64,000 bases of DNA from Spirogloea muscicola (taxonomy: Eukaryota; Streptophyta; Zygnematophyceae; Spirogloeales; Spirogloeaceae): positions 391,276 through 455,275 of the forward strand of contig WELB01000025.1 in the NCBI GenBank assembly GCA_009602725.1, given 5' to 3'. Positions 12,571 to 23,439 of this stretch are shown in pieces (the first letter of the stretch is position 1; every line of letters starts with the position of its first letter). Made by a program: the position numbers and the translations under genes. The notes under the pieces were generated by a model. The model did not search any database, was not told where the DNA came from, and saw only the letters and a list, made by a program, of their open reading frames with translations.

Positions 12571-12960
12571 GGGTGAGCTCTAGTTGGTGGTAGAATGGCT
12601 TCGAATCTGGCATCTGGTAGGGCATCGATAGCGACCTTCATGTGTTGACCCGTGGTTACTAAGAGGGTCAAGCTGCCGTGGGTGATGTACGTCACTAGAT
12701 GTGCTTGCCATTGCACTTGGCCATTTTAGCCTTCGTTTGTTGTGATTACATGCGAATTCGCCTTCCAAGGTGCAGACTTGTGCGAGGAAAGGCCCACCGC
12801 CAGGAGCGGGCGGGCCGCACGAGGCCCACTTTGATATTGGGCTGGCCTCTCACAGCCACCGGCCTCTCCAGGAAGCGTCTCTTTCTATATTGAGGGGCGG
12901 GCCGACAAGACCCACCCCGACCCACCCTGAGTGTAGCGTTCGAGCCCGTACAGGCAGGTT
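12571..12960. repeat. Spacer with one hairpin-core copy
   Basis: The core repeat GGGCTGGC-CTCTCA-CAGCC lies at 12838-12860 and is followed by the typical GCCTCTCCAGGAAG box. The block at about 12895-12920 (GGCGGGCCGACAAG) resembles part of LTR-A. Nothing else was recognised. Confidence 0.5.
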
Positions 12961-13600
12961 AGAGCCGAATGCGTCCTTACTATGATTTGTGCTTGGGATT
13001 CAAGGACAACCACCCGCACGAGGAAGCACTCCGGCACAGGAAGACTTGCCCTGTGGCGCTGGCGCCAGGCAGCAGCTCCACCTCCTGGGCACGTACTGCC
13101 GACTTGTCCATAGCGGAAGGCCGCCAAGGTCTCCTCAGCAGAGCCGGCAACGAGCCGCGCGCGGCAGCGGTCTACAGGCAGCAGACGGCCGCAGGGCTGC
13201 GCCTCTCAGAGTCTCGCTGAGTCCCCGGCCTCCCGTCGGGTCTCTCTCTGCTCCGTGCAATAGTAAGTGCTCCTCCGTGCCACCTCCCTCCAGGGTGTAT
13301 GGGGGCCGCCCCATGGCTCGCCCGCGAGGAGCGTGCCTGATGCGAGGAGTGCTGTGGATCGCCAAGCCCGGGCTGCCGGCGGAGCGAGGAAAAGCGGGAA
13401 GGCATTGGAATGGGGCTGCAACGGTAGCAATGAGCGACACTCTTAGGGTTACTTCTCATTACTGCAAGGGCAAGGGTCCAGGGGTCCGAGGTTGGGTGAA
13501 GATAGCATCCCCTTTCCCATCTCGGATTCCCCCTATATAGCCCGACGAGCTGCGAGCCTGGCCATACGGGCCCGGGTGGGATAATTGGCACCCAGTTCCT
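12961..13600 (-). mobile_element. LTR-C fragment
   Basis: It is similar to 12110-12570 and to the truncated LTR at 27972-28149, both on the minus strand. The similarity includes the CTGTGGCGC and CTCCACCTCCTGGGC boxes. No internal region remains beside it, so it is probably a solo LTR or remnant. Chance open frames in this GC-rich block were not accepted as genes. Confidence 0.45.
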
Positions 13601-13713
13601 CGTTGACGACCCGTCCACGATCTGTCGACGGCTATCAACGGGCTACCACCGACATTCTACGTATCCATCGGCCACCAACGCCATACCGACGGTCCCCTCG
13701 TCAATGCCCGGTG

Positions 13714-14279
13714 TGACGGTTATGTCACTTAGCGGCATTAGTTAGCATTACAGTAAGTAAGGCATAAGTAAACAGTATAGACAATGCGCCAGCATGCACG
13801 ACAGTTGGATGATACTTTGAGTGCCAAGTAGTACAGGCATGGGCGCCACGTTTCGACACCTCACGAGCCACGTGGCGACATGTCCTGAACAGCGGCATTA
13901 ATCAGCATTACAGTAAATAAGGCATAAGTAAACATTATAGACAATGCGCCAGCATGCACGACAGTTGGATGGTACTTTGAGTGCCACGTAGTACAGGCAT
14001 AGGCGCCACGTTTCGACACCTCACGAGCCACGTGGCGGCATGTCCTGACTACTACGTGTCCATGTTGGATACATGGCCTAGGCAGGTGGCACTGCCACGA
14101 CCAGCTGGCTGCATAGCTGTAGGACATCTATCGCGGGGGCTCTCCAATAGAAGGAAGGCTCCACTTTTATATCAGACAGTCTTGGCAGACGCCTCAATCC
14201 ATTCCCCATCTGCTTTAGCGTTGGCTTGGCTTCGGCTGCCTAGGCCTAACCCACAGTCGTTAAACCCAGGTCCGCTTCA
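13714..14279 (+). mobile_element. Element D, 5' LTR (with internal duplication)
   Basis: It matches 16881-17251. Both start TGACGGTTA with CACTTAGCGGCATT soon after, and both end CCCAGGTCCGCTTCA. Shared inner parts include ACGACAGTTGGATGATAC and GACCAGCTGGCTGCA. This copy is longer (566 against 371 bases) because a 160-base unit is present twice (13731-13890 and 13891-14050). The sequence after it (TGGAGAACCGGGGTACTCG at about 14284) stands where a primer site would be, but it does not fit a tRNA end well. Confidence 0.75.
13731..14050 (+). repeat. Two-copy tandem repeat, 160-base unit
   Basis: Units 13731-13890 and 13891-14050 differ at only a few positions. Both run from AGCGGCATTA to CATGTCCTGA. 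The other LTR of the same element (16881-17251) has only one unit, so the duplication postdates insertion or arose in the parent's 5' LTR. Confidence 0.85.
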
Positions 14280-14807
14280 CTGATGGAGAACCGGGGTACT
14301 CGCTGGGTACCTCGCGGGCGAGAAGGAGGCCATCGTCACCGAGCGCCCGAGGAAGAGCGCGACGAACAGCCCCACCTCTTGACGCCGACGAGCGACGGGC
14401 GAAGAGCGTGACAAACAGCGCCACTCCACAATGCTATCTGAGCGGCTCTGCAGCGAGGCCCAACGAATCCCGACAGCGAGCGGACTATGGACAGAATTTC
14501 CGGTAACTAGCCGGACCAGAGCGGACGTCTGCGGCACGCAACTTTTTCACGCATGGCGGTCCTACTGGCTAGACAACAACAGTATGTGCCTATCAGAGCG
14601 GCAACCGCGGTGGAGCTGGAAAGCCAGCAACAGCGCATCAGGGCCACGATTCGACAACTTCGCGTCAAGCTGCTCAAGCCGTAAATACAGCAGAATGCGG
14701 TGGACTTGCACGAGTACCGGGCAACCATACAAGATTTGGAACGGCAGGAACAAGAAGTAGAGAGTATGCTGCATCGAGCCCTTCGAAATCTCAGAGCAGA
14801 GCAGCAG

Positions 14808-14839
<32 letters not shown>

Positions 14840-15169
14840 CGACTACGACTACGACTACTGTGTGCTAGGGCCGGGCTGGCTAGTACCGGTCCACGTCGTC
14901 CACCGGTACCATGGCCAACACCGCCGTCACCTTCCACGCCGCCACCACTACCACCACCACGACAACGACCACGACTCCCGCAACAGGAAAGTCGGGCAAG
15001 CATGGGGGCATTTCTCACTTTGTGATTCGGCTACGGCAGAGCGGCGGAGTTGCGCCACTGCAAGAAGGGACGACACTACGACAACGACGACGACGACCAC
15101 GACACCGGCGACGCTGATAAACTGCTATGACGACGCTGACAAAAGCAGATGACCGGTACCAGGTAGCAG

Positions 15170-15930
15170 GATGGCTCCAGGATGGTGCCAAGAGCAGGGG
15201 ACTGCTCTCAGGTTGGCGCGAGGAGGCTGCGTAGGTGGAGGGCGGCTCCCAGGTAGGCGCAGAGACGCGCCGAGAGCGCAGGTATGCGCGTGGAGGCAGT
15301 GCTGGAGATGGGCTGCTCCCAGGTGGGCGTGGAGAGACGCCGAGGGCGCAGAGAGGAGCCGGAAGCGCAGAGATGCGCGGGGAGGCTGTGCAGGAGGAGG
15401 GCGGCTTCGAGGTGGGCGCGGGGGGGCGCCGAATGCGCAGAGATGCGCGGCGAGCAGAGAGAAGGGCTCGCCCGTTGAGGATAGGGGCTGGGAAAAGCCA
15501 GCCCAGAAAAGAATGAACAAAGGACGAGAAGTACGAAGAACAACAAGCACAGAAAGCAGAAACAAAGCAGCTACGAAGCACTCAGTAACCCCTGCTAAGC
15601 AGCCTCAGGTCAGAGAGACTGAGTTCCTGGAAGCGGGTTCCCTGGCCAGAGCCAGAGGGCTGCTCCCAGGTGGGCGCGGAGAGGCGCCGGAAGCGCAGAG
15701 ATGCGCGGGAAGGCTGTGCAGGAGGAGGACGGCTCCAGGTGGGCGCGGAGAGGCGCCGGAAGCGCAGACGTGCGCGGCGAGCAGAGGGCTGCTCCTAGGT
15801 ATGCGTGGAGAGACGCCGTGAGCGCAGGATGCGCGGCAAGCAGAGAGCTACTTCTAGGTGGGCGCAGGGAAGCGCCGCGAGCACAGGGAGGTGCGGTGGG
15901 CGCAGAGAACAGGTGCGAGGCGACGCAAGC
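15170..15930 (+). repeat. GC-rich minisatellite, 60-70-base unit, split by a LINE tail
   Basis: About eight diverged units share CTCCCAGGTGGGCGCGGAGA, then GCGCCGGAAGCGCAGA and GATGCGCGG. A minus-strand LINE 3' tail is inserted at about 15475-15640. The long open frames across this block on both strands follow the repeat and are not believed to be genes. Confidence 0.7.
15475..15640 (-). mobile_element. LINE 3' tail inserted in element D
   Basis: On the minus strand it reads CTGACCTGAGGCTGCTTAGC, then CAGGGGTTACTGAGTGCTTC, then GGGCTGGCTTTTCCCAGCCC. It is nearly the same as 39020-39190 on the plus strand. It is a 5'-truncated copy, the usual product of LINE insertion. Confidence 0.75.
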
Positions 15931-16139
15931 GGATCTTCTCTTTGGCACAGCGGCGCGAATGTGTGGCAGCACAGGCCGCCAGTTGCCAGGAAGAAAATAA
16001 AGCACCCCCCGAACACGGCGGCTCGTCGGCCAGCACCAGCGAAGAAGGAGGAATAAGACAAGAAGGGAAGCAAAGTCAGGTTTTCCGCTGCACATGGTAA
16101 CAAATTGCTGAGGATATGGAGCGAGAACATTCACATGTC

Positions 16140-16745
16140 CCAGGCTATTTCCTGGAGTGGGGCAGTATGGAGAGTAGGGAGGAGCCGAGCCTCCGCAGGA
16201 GGCGGCGCGACCTGCAGGAAATATGGTATGGAGGCGAGTGAAGCGAGCCTCCGCAACCACCTGCGGACAGCAAGAGTACAGGAGACGAGCCCCTGAATGG
16301 GGCGAGACGAACTGCTGACAGGGCAGCAGAAGGACAGGAGACGAGCCCCTGAAGGTGGCGAGACGACCTGCTGACAGGGAAGCAGGAGATGGACAGCCGA
16401 GCCCCCACAGGGTGCGAGGCGATGTGCAGGGCCGCCAGTGCAGAGGCGAACAGAGAGAGCCTCGGCAGTATCCGGCAGGAAGGTGAGTCACCACAGGTGG
16501 CGAGACGACCTGCAGGGGGGGTGGTGCAGAGGCAAGCGAAGGGGAGCATCACGAGCTGCAGCGAGCCGATGCAGAAACCTGCGTATTTGGAGAGAGACAG
16601 GGACGCCGGTAAGGAGGCGAAGGCAGTGAGCCTTCCCAGGCCAGCAGGGAGACGAGGCACCACAGGTGGTGAGAAGATCTGCACGGACGGCGGTGGAGAG
16701 GCGAGCGAAGGGGAGCGCAGCAACCTGAAGCAAGCCTCGACAGAA
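16140..16745 (+). repeat. Degenerate tandem repeat, short units
   Basis: Repeated words are GGCGAGACGACCTGC, GACGAGCCCCTGAA, GCAGGAGGT and GAGGCGA. Units are irregular (about 50-70 bases). It lies inside element D just before the polypurine-like tract. Confidence 0.55.
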
Positions 16746-16880
16746 CCCTGTAGTTTTTCAAAATAATGGTTTTGTTTGATATGCTTTGCTTTCGTTTGGC
16801 TTGCACTCTTCTCCTTGGCCAAGAGGAGCACTTCGCCTGCACAACGCGTTGCCAGCTTCTCCGTAGAGGAGGGACTGATT

Positions 16881-17251
16881 TGACGGTTACAACACTTAGC
16901 GGCATTGATTAGTTCTTGAAAATAACTTTCTGCGTAACAATATGGACAATGCGCCTGTATGCACGACAGTTGGATGATACATTTGAGTGCCGTAGTACAG
17001 GTGTAGGCGCCACGTGGCGACACGTCATGAGCCACGTGTCCTTGTTGGACACGTGGCTTAGGCAGGTGGCACTGCCACGACCAGCTGGCTGCAAAGCTGT
17101 AGGACATCTGTCGAGGGGGCTCTCCTATGTATAGGGCTCCACTCTTGTATCAGACAGTCAGGGCAGACGTCTCATATTATTCCCGATCTGCATTAGCGTT
17201 GCCTTGGCTCCGGCTGCCTGACCCACAGTCGTCAGACCCAGGTCCGCTTCA
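16881..17251 (+). mobile_element. Element D, 3' LTR
   Basis: It matches the 5' LTR at 13714-14279 apart from the extra 160-base unit there, with visible divergence throughout. The two LTRs therefore differ by many substitutions and the insertion is not recent. No clear target-site duplication was found: CGGTG stands on the left and CCAGT on the right. Confidence 0.7.
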
Positions 17252-17383
17252 CCAGTCAATAGCAACTGACGGTCTATTACCCTCGGGCTATCGTTCCCGT
17301 CAATAGTAAAGACCGCTGACGACGCCGTCAAATAGTCTACAGCGCTGCCGCCTTCCGTCGCCATTCCAGCGCCAACGCCATAG

Positions 17384-18262
17384 TGACGTTCTGAGCCCTT
17401 CGCTGACAGTCAGGGGTTAGAACATTTTTATTGTATTCGGTCTCTGGGGTTTTAAATCGAAACCCCCAGCACAGAGAAGCACCACATTCACACGCAGCGG
17501 AATACCTTGCCCTGAGGTGCCGCTGACAGGCGGCGACTCACCTCTAGGTAAGGGCCAGCAACTGTCCCCAAAGGGAGCAGCCACAGTCTACCTTCAGGAG
17601 AGCCCATGAAGATCCGCAGGGTCGGGTTGCGGCGTCGGGCTGCAGCAGCAGGCAGCAGCAGGCCTGCGTGGACGAGCTGCGGCAGCAGGCGGCAGCAGGA
17701 TTGCGCGCCTCTCTCTTGCGTGGACTTCGCTGACTTGGATCGGGTGGCCCGAGTCTGCTCTCAGCCCTACTTATAGTGTGCTTCATGTGCCACCCTTTCC
17801 AGGGGTCTCCGAGAGGCTCGCCTCAAGGCCCACCTTTGAGAAGGCGGGCCCGACAAGTGGGATACGATCGTGAGGGCAGCGGCGCCGACCTGCGCGGCGC
17901 AGTGCCGCCCTGCGCTGCGCCACCCTGTGCGGCGCGGCGCCGCCAATCGCGTCACAGCGCCACACGCGTCACAAGCATGTCACTACGAGTCCGGCGCACC
18001 GCCGGGTAGCCAGCGGTGCGACGGCCAGGCGCCGGCCGTACTGGCTGTGCAGCAGCGATACGGCGGCGATCCGGCGGCCGCTCCGGCGGCGCGGCGGCCA
18101 TGCGACGGCGTCACCACCGACAGACCGCCAAGCAGCTCCTTTGCTGGCGCGCCGCGCGTCACCGTCGCGCGGCGCCCTCGTGTCAGTCGCGGCGAGCACT
18201 GCACAGATGCAGCGGTGTTGGCTGCAGACATGCTTAGGTGCGCTATCTACTTAATCTGCAAA
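17384..18262 (-). mobile_element. Solo LTR-A
   Basis: In reverse complement it matches LTR-A from its end (near 17384, TGACGTTCTGAG) back through the poly-Gln-like CAGCAG block and the GCGGGCCCGACAAG box at about 17842-17858. The part beyond about 18180 is more diverged. No internal retroelement sequence lies on either side, which fits a solo LTR from LTR-LTR recombination. Confidence 0.65.
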
Positions 18263-18299
18263 TCTTGACTATAGGTCGATGAGCGCCCATCCGCAGAAG

Positions 18300-19440
18300 T
18301 CACCCAAAGTAACGTCGTGCATTTTGCACCTTCCGGCCTTCCAGACGTTGTTCATTGCTCTTGGCCTGGCCTCTCACAGCGCTTACCTTACAGGGAAGGA
18401 GCTATTTCTTATTCTTGCACAGGGAGGGAGCGGACTGGCACCCACGACCTCCTCCACCGCCATGTATGGTGTCTTCCAGCGTCCCGCAAGCAATAATGGC
18501 TTGCTATGGAATGCGGCTTTCGTTGAGTTTGCAGCTTTCCCAGTCACTCGCGATCTGCCAGCCTGCTGGGCGCGCACTAGGCCGGGGTAATGGCTTGTAA
18601 TATGGAGCTTGGGGCTCCTCACCTTAGCTTGTCAAATATGTACGTGCTCACTCCTTGGTACTCGAGACCCACTTAGCCATTCGGTCTCCCTCTCATTTCA
18701 TGAGCATCGAGCGCCTTTCTCTCTACCTGGAGGCGGGCTACACCGTCGCGATAAAGTGCAGCGTTATGCCCATTCAATCAGGGCGGACGGCCGTTCCCAC
18801 GCGCGTTGCGCCGACCTCGTCGCCAGCACGAGAAGCTCTTCCAAAGCGAGCGGGGGCTGTGATTAACCAGACCGGAAAGATGAATAAGCTCCAAAGGGCC
18901 GAGCTCACTCCTTTCTTCCCCCTTGCCTTTGACGTCTAGGGTGCATTCGGCGCTAGGTAGCTCCTGCACCGGCTAGCGCAGCGCTGTGTCCCGATATTAC
19001 CAAGAAGAGCAGGCCGAACTTGACGTGGCAGGCTCTCTCGCCCAGGTGTATCGCATGCGCCTGTCAGTATGGCTGCAGCGGTTCATGGGACACGCGCTGC
19101 ATCTGCGTGACAGTCTCGGTTTGGCTGCGCTTTGGCTGCTTTGGCCTCTTGCTATAGACAGGGACCCGCTACCCGGATACTAATTTCTCTGACCTGCGGT
19201 CAACAGGGGATATCGAGCGTTCGGTGGCCACTGCGTTGCTGTGTGCTTTAAAGGCTTTTCTGGCCCCTTTGAACTTTGTTCATCTTTGCTCATTTATCTC
19301 CTGGGCTGGCCAATCACAGCCATCGGCCTCTACTGGAAGAGTCTTCTATCAACAAAATGCTCGCCCATTCAAGAAGGCGGCTGGGGACGGCCAGCCCAAA
19401 AAGATTGGACAAGGTCCAAAGAGCCGATAGCTGAAAGGGG
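18300..19440 (+). mobile_element. LINE 3' fragment (C-terminal ORF part plus 3' tail)
   Basis: At about 18720-18830 it encodes LEAGYTVAIKCSVMPIQ. At about 19030-19130 it encodes SLAQVYRMRLSVWLQ and GHALHLR. Both match the C-terminal part of the larger LINE at 51.85-55.83 kb (LEAGYTMVLENTSVMPIQ, SLAQVFSMQLSISLQ). The 3' tail follows: CTGACCTGCGGTC, CTGGCCCCTTTGAAC, TTTGTTCATC and the hairpin core at 19302-19321. An inverted core copy sits at 19379-19397. The block 18470-18600 has a second copy at 48890-49012. This is a 5'-truncated, non-functional copy. Confidence 0.7.
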
Positions 19441-20309
19441 CTTATAGTACATAGCTATGCACGAGACGACAGCGGAGGGGAGATTTAATAACCCCGGGTT
19501 AGCAGCAGCAAGTCGGAGTAACCTGCAGCTGGAAACGAAAGAAACAGCTCTTCCAAATCGACAGCAGTGGCTGTGAGAGGCCAGCCCAAAGGGGTGAAAA
19601 CTGGCTCTCCCAGTGGGGGCAATGGCTGTGAGAAGCCAGCCATAAAAGAATGAATAAGGTTCGAAGGGGCCAAACAACGAAGGGGCCGACGAGAGAAAAA
19701 GCACTACCTCAGGACTGATTTAGGACGTACCACTCATAAACATGAGTGAGGAGCCGCAGAGTCGACCATAAAAATATGTCCAAAAATTAAGACAGCCCTC
19801 AAAGCTGCTAGGCACCCTCATACGCTGAGTTATCTTTCTTCGCGGCAATATTACTACGACGTGCATACGCAATGACGTAGTGATGGTTGTCCTGTTCCTT
19901 CTGTGCAAGGACTTCTCCCATACCCACTTTGCTCAGTTTGTATGTGAAAAGAATTGCCGAGAATAGTCCGGACGCCCTGTAACTGCGACTTACACCAGCA
20001 GAAAGCTAGTATGCCCAAGGCCCCACCTCCGGACCGCGGCGCAGTGTGTCGACCTGCTGAGACAGACGCTGGAGGAGAGAGGCCACTCATAAGCGTAGCT
20101 GCTGTAGGTTTCCACGGGGCACAGGTGAGGTTTTCCGTTCAAGAATTTCTCTCAAATTTCTCTACAAGTGTGCTCCGCTGGGGCCGTCGCTCGGCCAGGC
20201 ACAGTCATCATGGGAGCACCCAGCTGAAGGCGTCGGTGATGACACGTCGAGGAGGAGGCGTCGCCTGCTGCTTGCGGCCGCGATAGAAGAGGCATGGTGT
20301 GGCGCAAAA
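19441..20309. repeat. Spacer with two minus-strand hairpin-core copies
   Basis: Inverted cores (GGCTGTGAGAGGCCAGCCC type) lie at 19569-19588 and 19624-19643, each followed by the AAGGTTCGAAGGGGCC-type box. From about 19720 to 20309 nothing was recognised. Confidence 0.55.
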
Positions 20310-20980
20310 TGTAAGGTCCCCTCCCGCTTGGGAGTGCCAAACGGCACCGGTAACTCTCCATACGGGCCGAGGCCCTGGGCTTCGTACCGCACGTGCACCG
20401 TGCAGGAGACGATGCTTCGTGTCGCGGCAGTCGTGGAATCGAAGCGCCGTTCTGCCGATTGTGACTCTGGCAGTTGTATAACCGATGCGCCGCTTCGTGA
20501 CGCGCACCGGTACGTATTCCCATTCGTCAGGCCCGCCCCTCCGGGGGTAAACCTTGGGGCTACCCTCGTCACACCCTCGGAGGAGGGGTGGCAGATGGAA
20601 CGCTATAAGTAGCAGGCCGAGGCCAGACTCATCAGTCGGACCAGTGACGCTCAGAGAAAGGCACAGCCTTGCTTGCCTGCTGCCGCAGCCACCGTCACAG
20701 CTCTGCTGCTGCCGTCTGCTGCTCAGCCGGTCGCCGCGGCTCGTTGCTGCGGGCATCGCCGGCTTTCGGTAAGTGCTATGGCTGCGTCCCATGTCGGGAC
20801 AGCTTGTAAGCCAGACCCTCAGTAGAGTCACCGCCTTCTGGCGGTGCCTCAGGGTAAGACTTCCGTACGCAGTATACGCTGGCGTTCCACTGTAAGGGGG
20901 TTGTCCCAGAACCCCCTAAGTCCGAATTACAATAAGGACGTACTAACCCCTGATCGTTTGTATGGGGATCTGGACGTCAC
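20310..20980 (+). mobile_element. Solo LTR-B
   Basis: It begins TGTAAGGTCCCCTCCC and ends TGGACGTCAC. It is homologous to 4590-5331, sharing GCCCGCCCCTCC, the GTGGCAGATGGAACGCT box and the CTGCTGCC runs. The flanks GCAAAA (left) and GCAAAC (right) suggest a short target duplication. No internal sequence adjoins it. Confidence 0.7.
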
Positions 20981-21468
20981 GCAAACACCATAATTTTCTC
21001 GTGTGCTGGCCGTTCACATCTATCGATCTCTGTGGATAAGGGCTTTCTATGGGCGCGCACTTCTCTCTTTCCTGCCGGCTGCTACATCGCTTGACTCGGG
21101 GCCTCACTTAGGATTATTGAGCGGTCATCAGAAGCAAGCGCGGCCAGATTGACTGGTGGCTGGGAGAGGCCAGCCCAAAGGAATGGACAAGGCCTGAAGG
21201 AGCCAGAGTGCTAAGGACTGAGACAGCAGCAAGCGGTCATCGTAGTAGTCCCTGATATTCGAGTGTTACACATTGAAACGACTTCTTACTTTCGTGGCTT
21301 GTGGTTATCGGGCCTTTACGACCTTGCCCATCTACTTTGGGCTGGCGTCTCACGGCTACAGCCAGACTCTGGATCTTAGCTCTTTCAGTGGACTCTGTCA
21401 ACCCTTCTAAATTGGTCTTGCACACCTCGCCACTTCGAAGAAGCTTCTTCTCCTGTTAGAAGCTGTTT
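20981..21468. repeat. Spacer with hairpin-core copies on both strands
   Basis: Cores lie at 21158-21177 (-) and 21339-21358 (+). No gene was recognised. Confidence 0.5.
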
Positions 21469-21832
21469 GGACCTTGTCTGTTTCTGATTACGCCAGCCTT
21501 TGACACTCATCGCCTCCTTCTGCTTATGAGAAATTTCCTGTAAGGAGCGATGGCGGTAAATGGCCAGCCCAAAAGGAATGAACAAGTGTCAAAAGGTACC
21601 AGAGAGGCAGTCACGCAGCTCTGCAAGTGGCACTACAAATGGGTGTTCATATTCCCAGTCGACCGCCACAAGTCGGAGTAGCTAGCGACTTGGGAATCTC
21701 TGGTACCTTTTGACACTTGTTCATTCCCTTTGGGCTGGCCATTTACCGCTATCGCTCCTTACAGAAAGTTCTCATCAGTAGAAGGCGGCCATGAGTGTCA
21801 AAGGCTGGCGTAATCAGAAACAGACAAGGTCC
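21469..21832. repeat. Foldback element: 137-base inverted arms around the hairpin core
   Basis: The left arm 21469-21605 is the near-exact reverse complement of the right arm 21697-21832; the spacer is 91 bases. The arms begin GGACCTTGTCTG and end CAGACAAGGTCC, and each contains the dispersed core (TGGCCAGCCC and GGGCTGGCCA). No open frame spans it. The form resembles a foldback or MITE-like element, though no target duplication is obvious. Confidence 0.85.
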
Positions 21833-22149
21833 AAGTCGAGCCCCAGAAGCAGCAGCCAGAGATTGAGCTGCCTACGGTTGCAGGCATACTCTGGGAGCAC
21901 TGGACCGACACTAAGAGAGGGAGGAACACCTGAGCGAGCAACAGCAGCACCAGAGCCGGTTGGCTCGCGCAGCTGTCCTCGATGCCGGATCATTGCTCTC
22001 TATGCGATATATGCAGGTCAAATACCAAGTCAACCAGTGTGTCTATGCACGGCGCAAAGAACATGTTGCTTGCCAAGTGGTCCGTGTGCTTGCGCTCCTT
22101 TGGTGCCTGCAACCTAGCCGACATTGAGACCCGGCTTTTAAGCTGTTGG
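21833..22149. other. Stretch without recognisable feature
   Basis: A plus-strand open frame crosses part of it but shows no recognisable domain and is repeat-derived at its start. Nothing else was seen. Confidence 0.35.
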
Positions 22150-23080
22150 GGTCGGATTCTTGGGATCAAGTGAGTCGCGGTGACGACGTCGTCCTCATCA
22201 AGTCTGGGCCCTCGCTAGGGGCGATGGCGATAAGGTCGTGCGCCGCTGGTGGGGATGGTTGGCTGGCATGTTGGAGAGCCATTTTAGGCCACGTGGAAGT
22301 TAGCTTCCTGGAGATGGCAGTCATGCTGTTGCAAAGGAGGTCATGGGTACCACTTTGCTTCCCCAACATGCACATCATTGATGTGCACCGCCACTTGTGG
22401 CGCCGCCAAGTCCAACGCGTCAGATTGCATTCCCGCGATCGCATTGCACCACGCCGGTGAAGCAGGGGCGGATGGAGGGCAATAAGGTGGTCAGCGGGCC
22501 GTGCAAAAGGAAGACGCTCCCAGGAGAGGGCGGAAGCTGGGAGAGGCCAGCCAAGAGAAAAGAATGAAGGTCCTCGTCCTGCATGTGGAGTGTCCCGTAT
22601 TTGGGTGCGCCATCGACTACGCCGCTTCTTCTGGGAGGTTGCGGTCAACAGGCAAGCGCCCCCCTGTAGTCTTCCTGAAAGGGAGGCGGCCTTCGCCCTT
22701 ACCATCTTTAGGCACGCTTGGGCCCGCAGGTCAGCTGGATTTAAGAGGGTGTGGAAAGCAGACTGGCCGCTGCGTCAGGGCAGTCTTGTTGGACAGCCGG
22801 CAGCACAGCTCGCGCCGAGCGAGGGCAGCCTGGAATGGGCAGCATGCCGCTTTTACACCCGCAGTGTGGCCTGCTCCAACGCGCGACAGCCATGCAGGAT
22901 TAGTACCGCGGCAACACGGGAACCGCAATGGGGCAGCGACCTGCGCCCAGCTGCTTAGATACGCCGCCCGCAGGCGGGCAAGCAGGCGCAGACGGGCCGC
23001 AGCTGACCGGTCAGGGGGCTTGTTGCAGTGGTCAGAGGTGCTCCAGCAGCCATGCCTGCAGCTACTCCGCCACACCCGCT
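22150..23080 (-). mobile_element. LINE fragments (C-terminal region)
   Basis: On the minus strand, AAYLSSWAQVAAPL and CRALEQATLRV (about 23000-22830) match the larger LINE (YLGSWPQVAALL, CGALEQAPADAE). AHDLIAIAPSEGPDL (about 22230-22180) matches its TARTDLVAIPPGGGP. A hairpin core (-) sits between at 22536-22553. The pieces are rearranged and no intact frame remains. Confidence 0.55.
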
Positions 23081-23439
23081 AATGCGTCAGCTTTTACGAC
23101 TAGGCCGCCCAAAGAGTCTGCATCCTATGGGAAACAACCGCTTTTGGTTGTAAGGCAATGCCCGAGGGAAGGGTATAGCTCTTCCGAGGTGAGGTCATGG
23201 CTGTGAGAGCCAGCCCATTCAAACAGTTCCTCCAATGTGGGGCAGTAGCATGACAGCCCAGCCCAGAAAACGTGAACAAGGTGATATCCGGCCATAAAGG
23301 GTCAACAAAAAGTGTTATGCATGACGTATGCACATGGACGCTCAGATTGGAGTTGCAGATCAAAGTAAATAGAGGGCAAACAATGCGTTGCCCTAGCGAC
23401 ACTTAGAGGCAATCCGGAAGGTACGAATAAGTCCTGAGG
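23081..23439 (-). repeat. Spacer with minus-strand hairpin-core copies
   Basis: Core copies GGCTGTGAGAGCCAGCCC at 23199-23217 and a weaker one at about 23250-23270, followed by a GAACAAGG box. No gene was recognised. Confidence 0.45.

Larger units (their letters stand above)
14280..16880 (+). mobile_element. Element D internal region, LTR element without recognisable pol
   Basis: Between two matching LTRs, no protease, RT, RNase H or integrase is recognisable. At about 14555-14870 the plus strand has a gag-like coiled-coil region (ELESQQQRIRATIRQL, then LERQEQEVESMLHRAL). It ends in a run of aspartates encoded by (GAC)n at 14808-14836. A threonine-coding ACC/ACG run follows at about 14945-14985, and after that the region is filled by GC-rich tandem repeats. 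A purine-rich tract (AGAGGAGGGA, about 16865-16874) precedes the 3' LTR, as a polypurine tract would. The layout resembles a non-autonomous LTR derivative (LARD or TRIM-like). The copy is broken. Confidence 0.55.

Noticed and set aside
14280-14305. Primer-binding site of element D
   Set aside because: TGGAGAACCGGGGTACTCG has a plausible start, but spacing of its complement does not fit a tRNA T-arm and acceptor stem; left undecided rather than called.
14791-15152. Asp/His/Thr-rich frames at 14.8-15.15 kb as a metal-binding protein
   Set aside because: They come from trinucleotide runs (GAC, ACC) read in different frames.
15171-16494. Open frames of 216 and 294 codons over element D
   Set aside because: They track the 60-70-base minisatellite and its flanks; the period and composition explain the openness.
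16140-16745. CRISPR-like array of spaced repeats
   Set aside because: Units are irregular and degenerate, the genome is eukaryotic, and the block lies inside an LTR element.
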